From: Trileptium ribeirensis
Taxonomy: Eukaryota; Nematoda; Enoplea; Enoplida; Thoracostomopsidae
Length of the DNA stretch: 64,000 nt
Assembly: GCA_030248225.1 (NCBI GenBank)
Contig: JASANE010026709.1
Span: 1 to 64,000, forward strand
Reading direction: 5' to 3'
Shown here: positions 22,801 through 29,669 of the stretch, piece by piece
How positions within the stretch are numbered: position 1 is the first letter of the stretch
Layout: each line of letters starts with the position of its first letter
The notes under the pieces: generated by a model
The model's database searches: none
What the model was told of the DNA's origin: nothing
Seen by the model: only the letters and a program-made list of their open reading frames with translations
Made by a program: the position numbers and the translations under genes

Positions 22801-23759
22801 TGGCTCCTCACCAATATGTTTTTCGCGAGGCGCCCATGACGCAACCACCAGTGGGGTCGCCAGTGTCCAGTTATTTGTCAGAAACTTCTGGAGAAGGCAC
22901 CTCAGTGGACGTGAGAGCAGCCGAAGCAGACGACGAACTAACCAGCCAAACATCGCAGGAACCGTCTTCCACCGAGCGGCTCGGTCAGGCAGGACAGGAG
23001 ACATCAAGTAGCGACTCTAGGACACAACCGGGAACTTCCGACTCATTAAGCGAATTCACACTTGCCGGATCAAGCAGTGAAGCACCAGCGCCCCAGCAAG
23101 AAACCAATCGCCCAGTGACCTTGAGTACCCCTCCTCGCACACGAGCCCCGCCGCAAGAGCGAGGAAAGGGCCTTGTTGGACGAGCCACACAACGGAAACA
23201 AGTCACATCAACACGAATAGGCTCAACCATTCAGTTTACTAGTGCCGAGCAACCGGGACCGTCTACAGTAACCATCACTGAACTAGTACATCCCACAACC
23301 GCCACTACTACTTCCTCTGGCATAATACGCCTTAGCTCCACTCATGCAACAGCACCGACCAGACACCTCCTTCATCGCCAGGCTAGGGACCGGGTCTTTA
23401 GACCATATGGCGCAGCATCGGACGAGGAAGTAGGAGACGCCCTACGTAGGCCTAGACGAGTGACTTTCCAGGAACCAGCAGCGACTACTAGCGAAACGGC
23501 TGGAACATCTACCAGACTGGCATCTACTACTCGCACGCAGTCCACCAGTGTCACCACCTCAATGACTAGTGCGCCGATCGCGACACCACAACAATTCCAG
23601 AGGGGCGAACGCTCCTCAGGCAGGACTCAACCATCAACCTCATTCCCACGCTATCCTTCTAGCCAGGAGCTACATCCTGCAGCTTGGCGACAACGGACGC
23701 CCCGACCACCACCGTACGAAGAATCTGATTCAGACGATCCAGACTTACGAGTAGACTAA
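10815..23759 (+). CDS. Gag-Env-Pro-RT-RNaseH-Integrase polyprotein, 4314 aa
   Basis: A single open frame starts at ATG in TCAAATATGTCA. Domains in order: Gag capsid-like region 66-228; zinc knuckle C324-x2-C327-x4-H332-x4-C337; Tyr/Arg/Asn-rich then charged low-complexity linker to about 1105; unrecognised globular region 1106-1530; acidic stretch 1535-1605; Env 1625-2235; aspartic protease with DTGAD at 2368; RT about 2680-2860 with YIDD at 2826-2829; RNase H with D2975 (TDAS) and D3086 (ADALSR); integrase zinc site H3374-x6-H3381-x29-C3411-x2-C3414; integrase core D3444, D3504, E3540 (exactly 35 residues between the last two); GPY/F-like module about 3680-3715; disordered Ser/Thr/Pro/Glu-rich tail to 4314. 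All catalytic residues I could check are present. Gypsy elements normally put env after pol, so this order is exceptional. Processing by its own protease, furin and signal peptidase is inferred. Confidence 0.95.
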   Translation: MSVPASANRTPTSGTPGINSIGSGTATTAGSTNGPGPTVTGDPLVAILQQLTQRATTVTPIIQVGDIPPFSGADGQDFEAWLATYDNLTDANGWTLDQKLICFPTVLKGEALKIYESFPDCQKQTYEALCYNMGFMYSSSQRDEDALITLRMRIQGERESVAMYGLDLQNLVDKAFPEVEGEQRDALLQKFLRQGLRKELKSCVIGKTYPSFKHMMDKLKYKEDAIIASQKEVIGVPVRKSSRSKTVNCISQGAENTQLVDQIREALDENKRTTAGSDATIARLIDLLDKRTEQHQLNAMMQNNGAPQLGASAVPTPAPVGNQCFRCGYIGHFARECPYFRMDVYDPLQNEYTRLATRAAPNYTYGAPPPPAIEYARPPPQYNNRPRYRVVEPRGGARYSRRDDWNNTANQRGYTGYGQQGYYRPEPATYNTYGNGGQTEYYNRSRGRSANGYNQRNNGYNPTYERRYAAPPQPLSAEAAPFRPRTPSNGWNTTNQLGAVPRNRPAPAPINNNERVDRRNAGVMSVTKAVDPELAHRLDVMRHEMSTLEERAGAGLGTRSAQVNMLVTEDEAMHEHNDTNFEIEPEYLDDVEAEPGLYQVNLLQTDRDTPRKLSQATGSRSGNAPNQPQEDETLVYGEYRYGKTQSDTELTRRSALLSPTPGAQGVTRDSVNNGWPTSLFVYPDRKSARGEEEYRDTEQRSERGGGTENLMEPKEPNDPDVPSEKYGRWPFGLRGPINRASVSSNDPNAGTCNPSQAAAHRMEPKNLMDGEPNGMEPRETPFGLRGPINRGRVFGNGSSAGTVQPGEATFNRLIQNYVCEAEPEEPAEELMNLTEPSGLADTENLVELNLAEPNGWNGLPRNREPKELNELNLADASNLTKLTSTNLGRPCEAPVAFQPTGEDRSWTLVRCDGDLRNTGQSDCPSSVQNSRAYVYPRSLEAGEDRRGHWPGEGRRRAMSRPDCPSSVQNYNLCVGPNSNRVRSLSVGAVGSDQVGSRGDRLSLCSSSNRQVQMCAADCDRVGAGMFESCVEPGEETVQHVSETGLRLHGDIAEPSADHTTSIGHHNDRASICEIAEPSGREVELSNLEENNVAKEDPMVTSKSSKVVIITPIVHDRTEKANIIATQQPEDRTEIVTCQLSTNAACKLGINPTGSPVDLAEIIEHALKSQKTSGNAPTFGRVGMDLAINHTDIHWTERKYLSDQGNARICKQQILDIILRELHALPNNSEMVEPLILQGLPDEERITLLGSDSEFVPAVKPECHGKFSHYILALPKLRFGEERAPIRTLFYRRVIAVSERICHAHQLLRRRVAGTARVDRRRDAAVLSGLLGFASPFLHTMPGIHVSSSMLKHLEGLLEIVARVINSMSITQAITEVYRSQIPILQTCIMCEERHNTNFMPREECAFTTYHGEWDYTGNLSADYGTIRRNGTVSIRPSCTQGLHTAYELIAYREANLEFLETIVGAPYLLDNLVTEFDETGPKVPVLSIHHIVYAIMANALFREVSSKPKREELLYLRLLWLRKPAQNIWQSDPMDDMDLVPTPDNDADITFIDEEELESELSAALSNAGSDEFDMPATESLDFDDLASELSFSMDNETVRHEHDTTVDRSNQTSPTGSVRFSSNGLGQRVKAAVGLLNQGTKILGLLITLLVLHNLGQTHAIATPFSDQVARLGAMVNQQVGTLIEPQGLVITASQSTFLPIILRLSLDGLQPSRQATGMAWCVYTPRGKPCLGNCCPNPNCTTMPDLQQKVQELERELRSTYQGVLDTSYYMALMREYCEANAHLCEQPKVRKKRFLAALAGAAGVVTGFLGVGVAFTNAVHLKDLNKQVLALSKEMRNTYNVAYGNSRAIMKLTHANEELYSFLHHEMQEVVTMIDQVRCQEQRYVTEVHRELVNHMFRTSLRSSVDAVMEAMMSGQLSPKVVDASTLKNLFQKNSQIAQTILIREPALAYQFGQIYPVHIDLGSFKFAFILRVPLVTSDDVRPYFRIYNVGWNVPERSAHMKLPLPDYATRIERARYEVLKLHACNTRPGIAFCEIHALATDHTSRCLDWIIMGEDAPDEARQLCKNSALVGPMANHTDVYTTAQGVLIRTTERKAVVSKKKHLSHVTRGETIDIADNGVLWLSHSNYTQLVVGPLMLASTLDAQEVTVHIGPNITVHDFPEIPLKPIAWSSLEHAKATNLQVQQIADEQLKKVIDFPYITTTGVAPYLWMLIVLAVAGIGAVIYFRNKAGFCPKCVKGRLQRWWQQRPCAREGLTRPELHVKTDNEYGTTNTPRPTVSAPAASTEHLELRTMSPRRSARLNATTEDESVVLVEPTELFAVSEKSQRRGHRTVAYHRQVNAIHHMDAPLLINAFVYRTPVLTLIDTGADVSIVSQYLVNKLGLQPQPDDSTRIVSATKQELALDGSISVPLSIGSIKVQTEFFVTKTAPYHCIIGTNFMSQLPKCIINFKERCLEIAVDEEEAKIPFAGLERYDPPLIAVMCRKLTTIEPNTETFINAIPEIAETGVGPALFVPAPEMVDIAMAHALVLRSQRTIPVAVINFGNTPVTIYAGQTIGHMEVMMNPNVQFLKDTNKNLIRYEEHKPAKQLNNITTHPERIIQHIEAGKRSIDHERAQTILSKIDFDKTLLSPFELKQLKTAIAENADVFSTHDFDLGRYTEHRHRIETGDAKPIKQAPYRLAHSLREPLREELNSMLDAGLISPSSSPWGSPIVYVTKSDGSLRLCVDFRKVNTVAEQDAYPLPRIDDILGCLRNTKLMSSLDLNKGFWQLELDPETKDKTSFVTVHGQYEYNVLPFGLNSSPGAFQRCMSMILKGLEWEKCLIYIDDILVFSPTFEDHLADLIRVFDRFRRANLKLKPSKCHFGRGSLKYLGHIISTEGVKPDPEKAIAIEEFKRPETLKQLQSFIGLVGYYHKFIPNYSDICEPLNELKRKDAVFKWTPKCEDAFKKLKQALLDEPVLVHPDFTQPFILQTDASGYAMGAVLSQKTKQGLKPIAYASKALLDYQRRYPAIEAEALAIRWAALHFKHYLVGHKFHVETDHKPLKALFDKPPRNSRLSQWRSELLLEFGGFEILYRPGKENGNADALSRDPRYDPSISEEPGDIYEILMMGRGRPTGPRPPTTCAAWDQSHLPYPVRTVAPLATGSPNPITGSPVAPPGQPNPEAIPSHLVPDTQITTVPPATLTQQAATLSAIPIRMDPGETPVMSVRTTTISGSGVGPQARGSKRPHRPESETVGLRATTLPTEQEFDRLMKLMMHYETEILPTVRIEDAQDTHENIYLPFFSDLPDFNLVRLLPYIQRNDPELGPIWWYLYNKTRPRAELGALRIEMRAHYFELAQDTKILYMHPLQPGDINYKLCVPITLVQQILKHEHNTLYGGHPGRDRLIAKLKQFYYWKGMSEHAQQWIRRCTLCQSAKDPISRITTGLGRVPLANQPMYRVFVDILDIQVRSQAGNRYVIAFIDQFTKFAIAVAIRHQDAHTAAHIFLYEVVNKYGAPRELYSDRGGAFTAHMFESLCQEMHIFRHMSLAYHPQANGEIERFNRTLLYLLRVSVPQDDHHSWDISLPFCVMAYNSSVHTATKYPPFLLMHGFYPRLPGEYDTHSAATGYTGAHSYRANAQRWMASIRERAYQSMRAAQEVNRLRYNRRAREPRYQTGELVWVYRHDTTPGTSRKLTPRWCGPYEILGITPPCMRVRMHSNPEGMAHVVHLNRTKPCFRALDPVPNVGDWLGQVHASVLERGLNEPTQRIIADRDFVTEIEPVDEVAVRTVRAAVSDSSDTESIEMGDPNDPNFYRRTYAEIEAEQAAMEHIEYRTDDYEPQNPRTVRNRIPLTDPDREIEPSWPPISQEQVTSQEAFSYIPEPGSRDTQVEYGQHTVPVTTMERIVATSEEVPFGVPTVGVGILEGQHFYPADITLSTTPRGASGGIVVPGPYTSGDLRYAIMLAAQDHPLFQSRPAEHIMASRLRVPMEMSTQTVGDYTTMRPYSAPPAGANAPMAPHQYVFREAPMTQPPVGSPVSSYLSETSGEGTSVDVRAAEADDELTSQTSQEPSSTERLGQAGQETSSSDSRTQPGTSDSLSEFTLAGSSSEAPAPQQETNRPVTLSTPPRTRAPPQERGKGLVGRATQRKQVTSTRIGSTIQFTSAEQPGPSTVTITELVHPTTATTTSSGIIRLSSTHATAPTRHLLHRQARDRVFRPYGAASDEEVGDALRRPRRVTFQEPAATTSETAGTSTRLASTTRTQSTSVTTSMTSAPIATPQQFQRGERSSGRTQPSTSFPRYPSSQELHPAAWRQRTPRPPPYEESDSDDPDLRVD
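14130..15404 (+). other. Unrecognised globular domain inside the polyprotein (residues about 1106-1530)
   Basis: Between the repetitive linker and the Env signal anchor the composition becomes that of a folded protein: mixed hydrophobic and charged residues with regular helices, and few Pro/Ser runs. It includes an Arg-rich helix segment (HQLLRRRVAG) and a cysteine cluster CIMCEE...REEC that could bind a metal. I recognise no retroviral or cellular family. It could be a Gag matrix-like extension, a receptor-related module or a captured host gene. Confidence 0.55.
15687..17519 (+). other. Env / class I fusion-glycoprotein region of the polyprotein (residues about 1625-2235)
   Basis: A hydrophobic signal-anchor (about 1640-1655, ILGLLITLLVL) with basic residues on its N-side is followed by a short first subunit of about 140 residues with a Cys cluster (CLGNCCPNPNC, about 1732-1742). 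Then come the furin-type site R1793-KK-R1796 and a Gly/Ala-rich hydrophobic fusion peptide starting F1797, a heptad-like coiled coil about 1819-1900, N-glycosylation sites (for example NHTD, NYTQ, NITV), and a membrane anchor about 2209-2228 followed by basic residues. A short F2-like piece and a long F1-like piece resemble paramyxovirus/baculovirus F and errantivirus Env more than a retroviral SU-TM. Both membrane segments obey the positive-inside rule with Gag and Pol on the cytosolic side. Confidence 0.88.
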
Positions 23760-23918
23760 CTTACTTCATGCTAGTACGTACCTCTGACCATGCACACAAA
23801 CTACCATAAGAAGGGGGATTAGAAGAGAGGTCCAGGCAAATATACACACTTAATTTTATTAAAAGACAAGACCAACTTATCTTTACATTTAGACTTACTC
23901 CCAATGTATACATTATAG
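23760..23918 (+). promoter_or_regulatory. Intergenic stretch ending in a likely 3' splice site before NADAR ORF 1
   Basis: The start codon at 23919 is directly preceded by CATTATAG, so an AG acceptor would sit at 23917-23918 and splicing would make the ATG the first codon of the exon. The second NADAR ORF has the same arrangement. Confidence 0.5.
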
Positions 23919-25142
23919 ATGCATCGAGCTCACAGCACGAACAACATCAATGCCCGTTTGATTCCAAAGGGCGTGCGGCACGCACCGGTGGACATCGACG
24001 GACACGTATTTCCCAAGCTGCCTCAATACCTGCTGGATCGAGTGGAGCGCAGGGAGTTCTTTTCACTCAAAAGCAAAAGGTGGAGCTGCCTGTCCAACGA
24101 ACATTCCTCCGCCGATCGCTTCGAACACGACGGGAGGCGTCTCGCCAGTGCTGCCGAGCACTACCACTTTAGCGTCTTGGAGCTGTTGGGACGCGACGAG
24201 GAAGCAAAGGAGTTGGGCGACATGGACATTTCCCCAACCGAACTCCAGCTCCGCAGCATCGCCCTACAGCGCCGGATTCCGCACAGTGTTCGGCGGTGGC
24301 ACATGTCATATAGGGCACATCTGATGCGGCCTATCCTTTTGGTCAAATTCAACATGGAAGAGTACGCCGAGGAGTTGGAAAGAACCGGCAGCCGGCAACT
24401 CCTCAGCGACTCAATGGACAATTTTTGGGGCACGGGCATGCCTCCGGCCCAGTGCAGTAGCCAACGAACGATCTGCCATAACGTCACCGGCCGATTGCTC
24501 GAGGAGATCCGAGCCTTCAATCGCGACGGTTTCGTCCGATGGCCACGAACCATCATCGTCGGCGACGAGCAGGCCTTGCCGCTTCTCGACGTAGCTGACG
24601 AGCACAACTGGCTCGTCCTCACGTACCCAACGCTGACGATGGTTGAGTTGCTGCAGTGGGCCAACGCCCTACTAACGCCGCAGACGGACGGAGGCTATGA
24701 CGACGTCTGGCTAGAACCCAGGAAAGCCTTCTCGCCCGCCGCATACTTTAAACGCGTCAAGCGCCATATGGGAGTACTGGATCGGCGCGCACGGGAAGAT
24801 GCCGCCATTTACGTTGCGTCACCTCCTCCACACTGGGACGCCAACAACTACACGGCCGATACCTGGGGACGGCAATTCCGTACGCGCAAGGCGGAACTCA
24901 CCCTCAGCCACCAGTCACTCCGCAGCGTCATAACGCCACGGTGGCCAGCGTCGCTTATGGAGACTGAATCCTGGGACGCGGTCGGACCGTTCAACCAGGG
25001 GGAGGACCGTCGACATTGGAACAAGCCCGTCGTAACTTCAACGTTCCACCACGAATTGGTCGCTTGGGTAGAACAACACCTGCAAAGCGCAGACATTATC
25101 CGGCGACTGATGGAACGACCGTTGCCGAGAGAAGAGTATTAA
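23919..25142 (+). CDS. NADAR-domain accessory protein 1 (407 aa)
   Basis: The N-terminal half matches the NADAR (YbiA, DUF1768) fold: LSN at 58-60, the EHYH signature at 80-83, RPILLVKF at 137-144, DNFWGTG at 167-173 and HNVTGRLLEEIR at 187-198. Some bacterial NADAR proteins remove ADP-ribose from guanine bases in nucleic acid, others act on riboflavin intermediates. The C-terminal half starts with IIVGDEQALPL (212-222), comparable to the first block of SGNH hydrolases, but the Ser is replaced and, compared with the next ORF, the segment after LLTPQ that would carry the Gly-Asn block is missing. It is a paralogue of the protein at 25415, about 30% identical by eye. It lies 159 bases after the polyprotein stop in the same orientation. 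A role in countering host ADP-ribosylation is only a guess. Confidence 0.85.
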   Translation: MHRAHSTNNINARLIPKGVRHAPVDIDGHVFPKLPQYLLDRVERREFFSLKSKRWSCLSNEHSSADRFEHDGRRLASAAEHYHFSVLELLGRDEEAKELGDMDISPTELQLRSIALQRRIPHSVRRWHMSYRAHLMRPILLVKFNMEEYAEELERTGSRQLLSDSMDNFWGTGMPPAQCSSQRTICHNVTGRLLEEIRAFNRDGFVRWPRTIIVGDEQALPLLDVADEHNWLVLTYPTLTMVELLQWANALLTPQTDGGYDDVWLEPRKAFSPAAYFKRVKRHMGVLDRRAREDAAIYVASPPPHWDANNYTADTWGRQFRTRKAELTLSHQSLRSVITPRWPASLMETESWDAVGPFNQGEDRRHWNKPVVTSTFHHELVAWVEQHLQSADIIRRLMERPLPREEY

Positions 25143-25414
25143 AACTACCCTGATAGTGAATTGTAAAGCATATATAGGGGAGGGTACCGCCAGCAAGTCG
25201 TTAGGGCAGGGCTTAGAAAAAGGGGTGAACAAAGGGAAAGAAACTAAAATTTTAAATCATCCGGAGATGATAGAAACCCAAACCGCCACAGGCCAAACTC
25301 AGCCAAGGCATAACATACTAATCTAGCAACACATGCTCTTAGAAGAATAACACGACAGGAAGCGCGTGACAGTTAAGCAAATAACAAACATACTTATTTA
25401 AGTTCCCTTTATAG
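25143..25414 (+). promoter_or_regulatory. Spacer between NADAR ORFs, ending in a likely 3' splice site
   Basis: The pyrimidine-rich run TTTAAGTTCCCTTTATAG ends directly at the ATG at 25415. It shares TTATAG|ATG with the upstream NADAR ORF. A second spliced subgenomic RNA is the simplest reading. Confidence 0.55.
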
Positions 25415-26650
25415 ATGAGCACCAGCAACATCGATGTGACACCAAACCGAAAATCCGGCGGACGACTACCAACGGTCGGACCGTACGCTCCGCCGGAGAT
25501 GGCCCTATTCAAGCTACCAACGATTCCAGTCTACCGAGTAGACTTGAACAAGCCGTTCACTGCATTCCTGTCACACGGCACGGACTGGCCAGAGCTGTCG
25601 AACATGCACGAAACGCCAGCTCCGTTCAGCAATGATGGCGTGTTTGCCAACTCCGTGGAGCGACATTACCATGTCCAATTGCAGGCGCTCCTCGAACACC
25701 ATGACGCCGCACGCGAACTGATGGACACAACTGACTCTCCCCTGCAGATCAAGTCACGAGCACGGGTGCTAAAAGACGAACTAATTGATTACGTCACCAG
25801 CGCTCGCCTCAAGCCGTTATTGGAGCACATAATGCGCCCAATACTGCTCAAGAAATTTGCCATCCCGGAGTATGCGCATGTTCTCCAACTTACTGAGGAT
25901 CGGCAGTTGCTTGAGGCTTCAACGGACGCTTTCTGGGGTGTCGGACGCTCCAGTCAGCAGCTGCAGAACAACGAGGCGCCCGGACGTTGCCATAATATTA
26001 TGGGACGCTTGTTCGAAGAGGTGCGCGAATTTCACGCCACCGGTAATGTGAGATGGCCCCGAACAGCCATCTTAGGAGATGCGTTAGCCCTGCCGCTACT
26101 AGAAATGGCTGATGACAACAAGTGGTTGGTTAACGGATGGCCGGACACCAGCCTGGCGCGACTAGTCCAAGCCGCCAATGCCATCGTCACGCCGCAGCTG
26201 AAGTGCATCATCCTGTTAGGTGGCTACAATTACATATACAGGAAAGCGCCTCTGGAGCAGCTCCATGCGACGAACCCAAGCGCGGCATTCAAGAAGGTAA
26301 AGCGCCATCTCGGGGTTTTATCAAAACGGGTAGCGCCAACTACAACCATCATCATGACACCGCCTATACCGCGTTGGGTTGCCAACAATCAGGATGCCAC
26401 GTCCTGGACGGCCGAGCTGAAGAAAATCTTAGTCAACCATCGCCAGCGCTACAATACACTCCATAATGTGTACATTCCGACATTTGCGTTCAATACACCC
26501 GACGCATGGGAACGGGACGAGCCGCACATGGAGTGGGGCGAGCGACCGCAGTTCCGCGAACCAATGGTATCCAGCTACTGCCGCCGTAACTTGCGGGAGT
26601 GGGTAAGCCATTTGGTTCGCGACGCCGAACTGAAGCGCTTGGCACCCTGA
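25415..26650 (+). CDS. NADAR-domain accessory protein 2 (411 aa)
   Basis: NADAR landmarks: LSN 61-63, VERHYH 81-86, RPILLKKF 141-148, DAFWGVG 171-177 and HNIMGRLFEEVREF 193-206. The C-terminal half has AILGDALALPLLEMA (about 218-232), then IILLGGYNY (265-273) in a beta-strand setting, then a helix FKKVKRHLGVL and the strand TTTIIMTPP. This order (GD-x, GG-x-N) resembles SGNH/GDSL hydrolases, but the nucleophile Ser is Ala, so catalysis is doubtful and the half may only bind ligand. It is better preserved than its paralogue at 23919, which lacks the GGYN segment. The pair probably arose by tandem duplication within the element, followed by divergence. Both frames are intact, which argues for selection on the element. 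Confidence 0.85.
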   Translation: MSTSNIDVTPNRKSGGRLPTVGPYAPPEMALFKLPTIPVYRVDLNKPFTAFLSHGTDWPELSNMHETPAPFSNDGVFANSVERHYHVQLQALLEHHDAARELMDTTDSPLQIKSRARVLKDELIDYVTSARLKPLLEHIMRPILLKKFAIPEYAHVLQLTEDRQLLEASTDAFWGVGRSSQQLQNNEAPGRCHNIMGRLFEEVREFHATGNVRWPRTAILGDALALPLLEMADDNKWLVNGWPDTSLARLVQAANAIVTPQLKCIILLGGYNYIYRKAPLEQLHATNPSAAFKKVKRHLGVLSKRVAPTTTIIMTPPIPRWVANNQDATSWTAELKKILVNHRQRYNTLHNVYIPTFAFNTPDAWERDEPHMEWGERPQFREPMVSSYCRRNLREWVSHLVRDAELKRLAP

Positions 26651-27667
26651 GCGATTGCGAGTATGAAAGCGTAGCGTTAGTAGCTAACGCGAGCGAAGAG
26701 GAAATAAGAGCATGAAAGGAAATAAAATCAGTCAGTACGAAGTAGTAGGCAGCGTATTGATCGTGAGTAAGGAGCGCGAGTACGGAGCTGAGTAACGACA
26801 CCAAAATGCAACTAGGGAAATAACTTAAGGTTCTAGTCACGAGAAATGCAGGTAACTGAACCAGATAGGCGCAATCGGTACAACCTGGTGGGTTAGGAAA
26901 CCTACAAAGCGGAAGTACAAACTTTGAATAGGATACTCGGTATGGCGAACATTTAAGACCAATTTTTAGCTAGACCGCCAGATTGCTTAAAATAAACCAA
27001 ACGGGTAGACCAACCCCCAATTTTTGACTGGAAACTGCTTAAAACGACCCCTGGGTTAGGGCATAACAGGCAGCTGGGTTCTTTCCTGGGGTGAATTAAA
27101 CCAAAATCGGTCGAAGGTACGTGCCAAGATGTATATAAAATGTATATAATTGCTTCAATAATAACATTGCGTGTATATTTATAACGTTTAGAACGTTGGG
27201 CAAATATAAAATGGAAAAAAAGGAGATACATTTTCGAAACATTAAGACATCAAACTCAAAATATTATAAACCATAAGGGATAACTTCCAAAAATGCCGAA
27301 TAATAAGGGAGAAGGGACGCGTTTTTGGTGATAACCAAACAAACTGAACGTCCTTCTGCCCTCGTCTTAGCAAAACTTCTAACAAATTTTAACAAATTTT
27401 TGGGAAATTCTTGGAAAATTTTCGAAACTTATTGTAATTTTACCCCCAAACGGGTTAAATTTTTGGAAAATTCTCGAAATTTACGGTAATTTTAAGCTCA
27501 AACGGGTTAAATATTCAAATTGCATACAAATTTTACCTAATTGAAATCAAGGGCTGTGCATCGCACGGAATTAATCACGCAAAATTTTCACTTTCTTTTC
27601 GTATCTCGACAAATTTAACTTACTACCATAAGTAAGGAGTCTATAAAATCCAAAAAATTTTAAGAGA
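26651..27667 (+). other. 3' non-coding segment before the 3' LTR
   Basis: No gene is seen. Two imperfect 52-bp repeats lie at 27413-27516 (GGAAAATTNTCGAAA ... AAACGGGTTAAAT). The bases before the 3' LTR (AAAAAATTTTAAGAGA) are only a weak polypurine tract. Confidence 0.6.
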
Positions 27668-28612
27668 TGTAACAGCCCGAGATTTTTAGGATTCTAACTG
27701 GATATACAAAAGGAGAAAATATCCAATTGTAGGTCAAAATAAGGGGCAAAATGTTTTGGGACGGGCGATCGGATACCGGTGGAGCGTGACCGGAATACTA
27801 TGTTGCATATTATCAATTGTTGTTGTCATAAAATAAAATGTATTATGGATGTATTTTGTCGTATCGTCACGCTCCACCCGCCCGAGGTGCACCTGGTAAT
27901 TTTGGCACCAAAATGGAATACATGTGACCTCAAGTATGGTATCCGGTCGACCCTAAGTGAATTCAATAATGTCATATGTGTGTAACATGAAGTGTTATGT
28001 TATTGTATGTTTTATGGTAAAAGGGATGTAGCGCCGCATGTCTGGATGGGCTTGAGCATTACGTGAAATTTTGGAGGGTTTCTATATCAGCTCAGATCTC
28101 GAGGACCCATCCTGGCATGCGGTTGCGAAATAATTAAACCAATAAGTAAAGCGAGCAATCAGATTTTAGGGGCAGAAAAGCGATGGAACTCAGCTCAAGC
28201 GTTCATTTTGTAAGGCCTACTTAAAAGCAAAATTTTACTAGTTTTGGACACCTAATGCCAAGTGGGCTTAGCACATCGTTAATTGGGCTCCCTAAGGCTT
28301 CAAAATTTCGCGGTCGGGCCGACTTGGCCCTCACCGGTAGGTACTTAGGGACCCCCAACTAACCGTTTAAACATCCAATTTTCAAGGACTTAAATCTCGA
28401 TCAAAATAACCAAAACTCCCCAATTTTTCGGTTTCTACACCTCCACGGGGTCTTACCCTAACTGTTTCGTCGAGAACCGGGGGCAGATAACTTAACTGGT
28501 CCGAGAAGGACCTCGATAACCCGCCCGGGACACCAGAATTTTCTAACTTTAGCTCACAAAATGGCCTCTAACGGGCCACCTATAGGAGCTGCATTAAATT
28601 TAATATTTTTGT

Positions 28613-28665
28613 CAGTAGGCGACCAGCTAGGGCATGAACCTGGTCCCGCCCCCGGCCGCCTACTG
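28613..28665 (+). other. 53-nt tRNA-half-like hairpin, 3' LTR
   Basis: It has the same 9-bp outer stem (CAGTAGGCG / CGCCTACTG) as in the 5' LTR. The substitutions between the copies fall outside this stem. Confidence 0.7.
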
Positions 28666-29669
28666 CTCTCCGTTGGCTCGCAATCAGCAGGAACGCGTCC
28701 AAATTTTGATACATTTCGGGCGCCCTGAGCGCTCGTATAAAGTTCCTGTCAGAAAATTTCTTGCCGACCAGGGCGAGGTTTAGCGGTCGCTGGCACGGCT
28801 CGGTCAAGTTGTGTTGTTGCTATAACCGATTTATTGCATTGGCGAGTGTCAACTGCGGCCGTCATTGATATTGTTTAATTGCTGAAGCTTGTCGGTTTTG
28901 GCTTATACACATATGTCTATCTTTGTGTGTTGTTGACCATCATATAGAAAGGAATTTTAAATTTTAAATTTTGCGCTTTTGAAATTTACAAAAGGCGTTT
29001 AGTGAGGAAGGGGGGTAGGGGTTTAGTATAAAAGGAAATGGCCTGGCGCAGCGTCGGGACCAGTCGAGGACAACGCCTCTAGAGTCGGCGGGCTTTTTCT
29101 CTTGGTTTATAGCAGGCGGTTGTCGCCTTTTTGTTTCGCTGTTTTCAAAATTCAGTTTTCGTTTCTGGTTTCCTTCTCGTTTCCCAGGGGTGTCTCCTAC
29201 CGTGTAGAAACGGGATGGAGTCGCCCCTGGCGAGTTTTCTATGTTTCAAAATTAACTAGCAGGGGTCGCCCTTGCGGGTGCTGGCGTCCGACGGATGCCT
29301 CTACGCACCCGTGAGTGCGGACCCAACGCAGAGGAGCGGCGCGCCGCCAAAACTGTCAGGAAAACCTAAAGTCTCAACTGGTTCCCCGCTTGCCGGGTCG
29401 CCATTTCGTTTTAGACCCGGGGGCGAAATTTTAGTGATGTGAAAGGGGGAGGAATAAGGAGCACACACGAGAAAAGGGGGACATAGGGACACGGGAGAAG
29501 TAAGGTGTGTAAAATTTGAAACTAGTAGCGTGTTGACCTGGAGGCAGCCGCTGAGGCAGATAAGAATTGAGCATAAGTACAAGTCAGCGCTAGGCTCCCC
29601 CATCAAAATTCGAGCATTTGGACCCTGAGCATTTCGTTTAACGAGTCCACCGTCAAGTCGTTTCAAACC

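Noticed and set aside
24537..25135. Active SGNH esterase in the NADAR proteins
   Set aside because: The nucleophile Ser of block I is absent in both paralogues, and one also lacks the GGYN block, so activity cannot be claimed.
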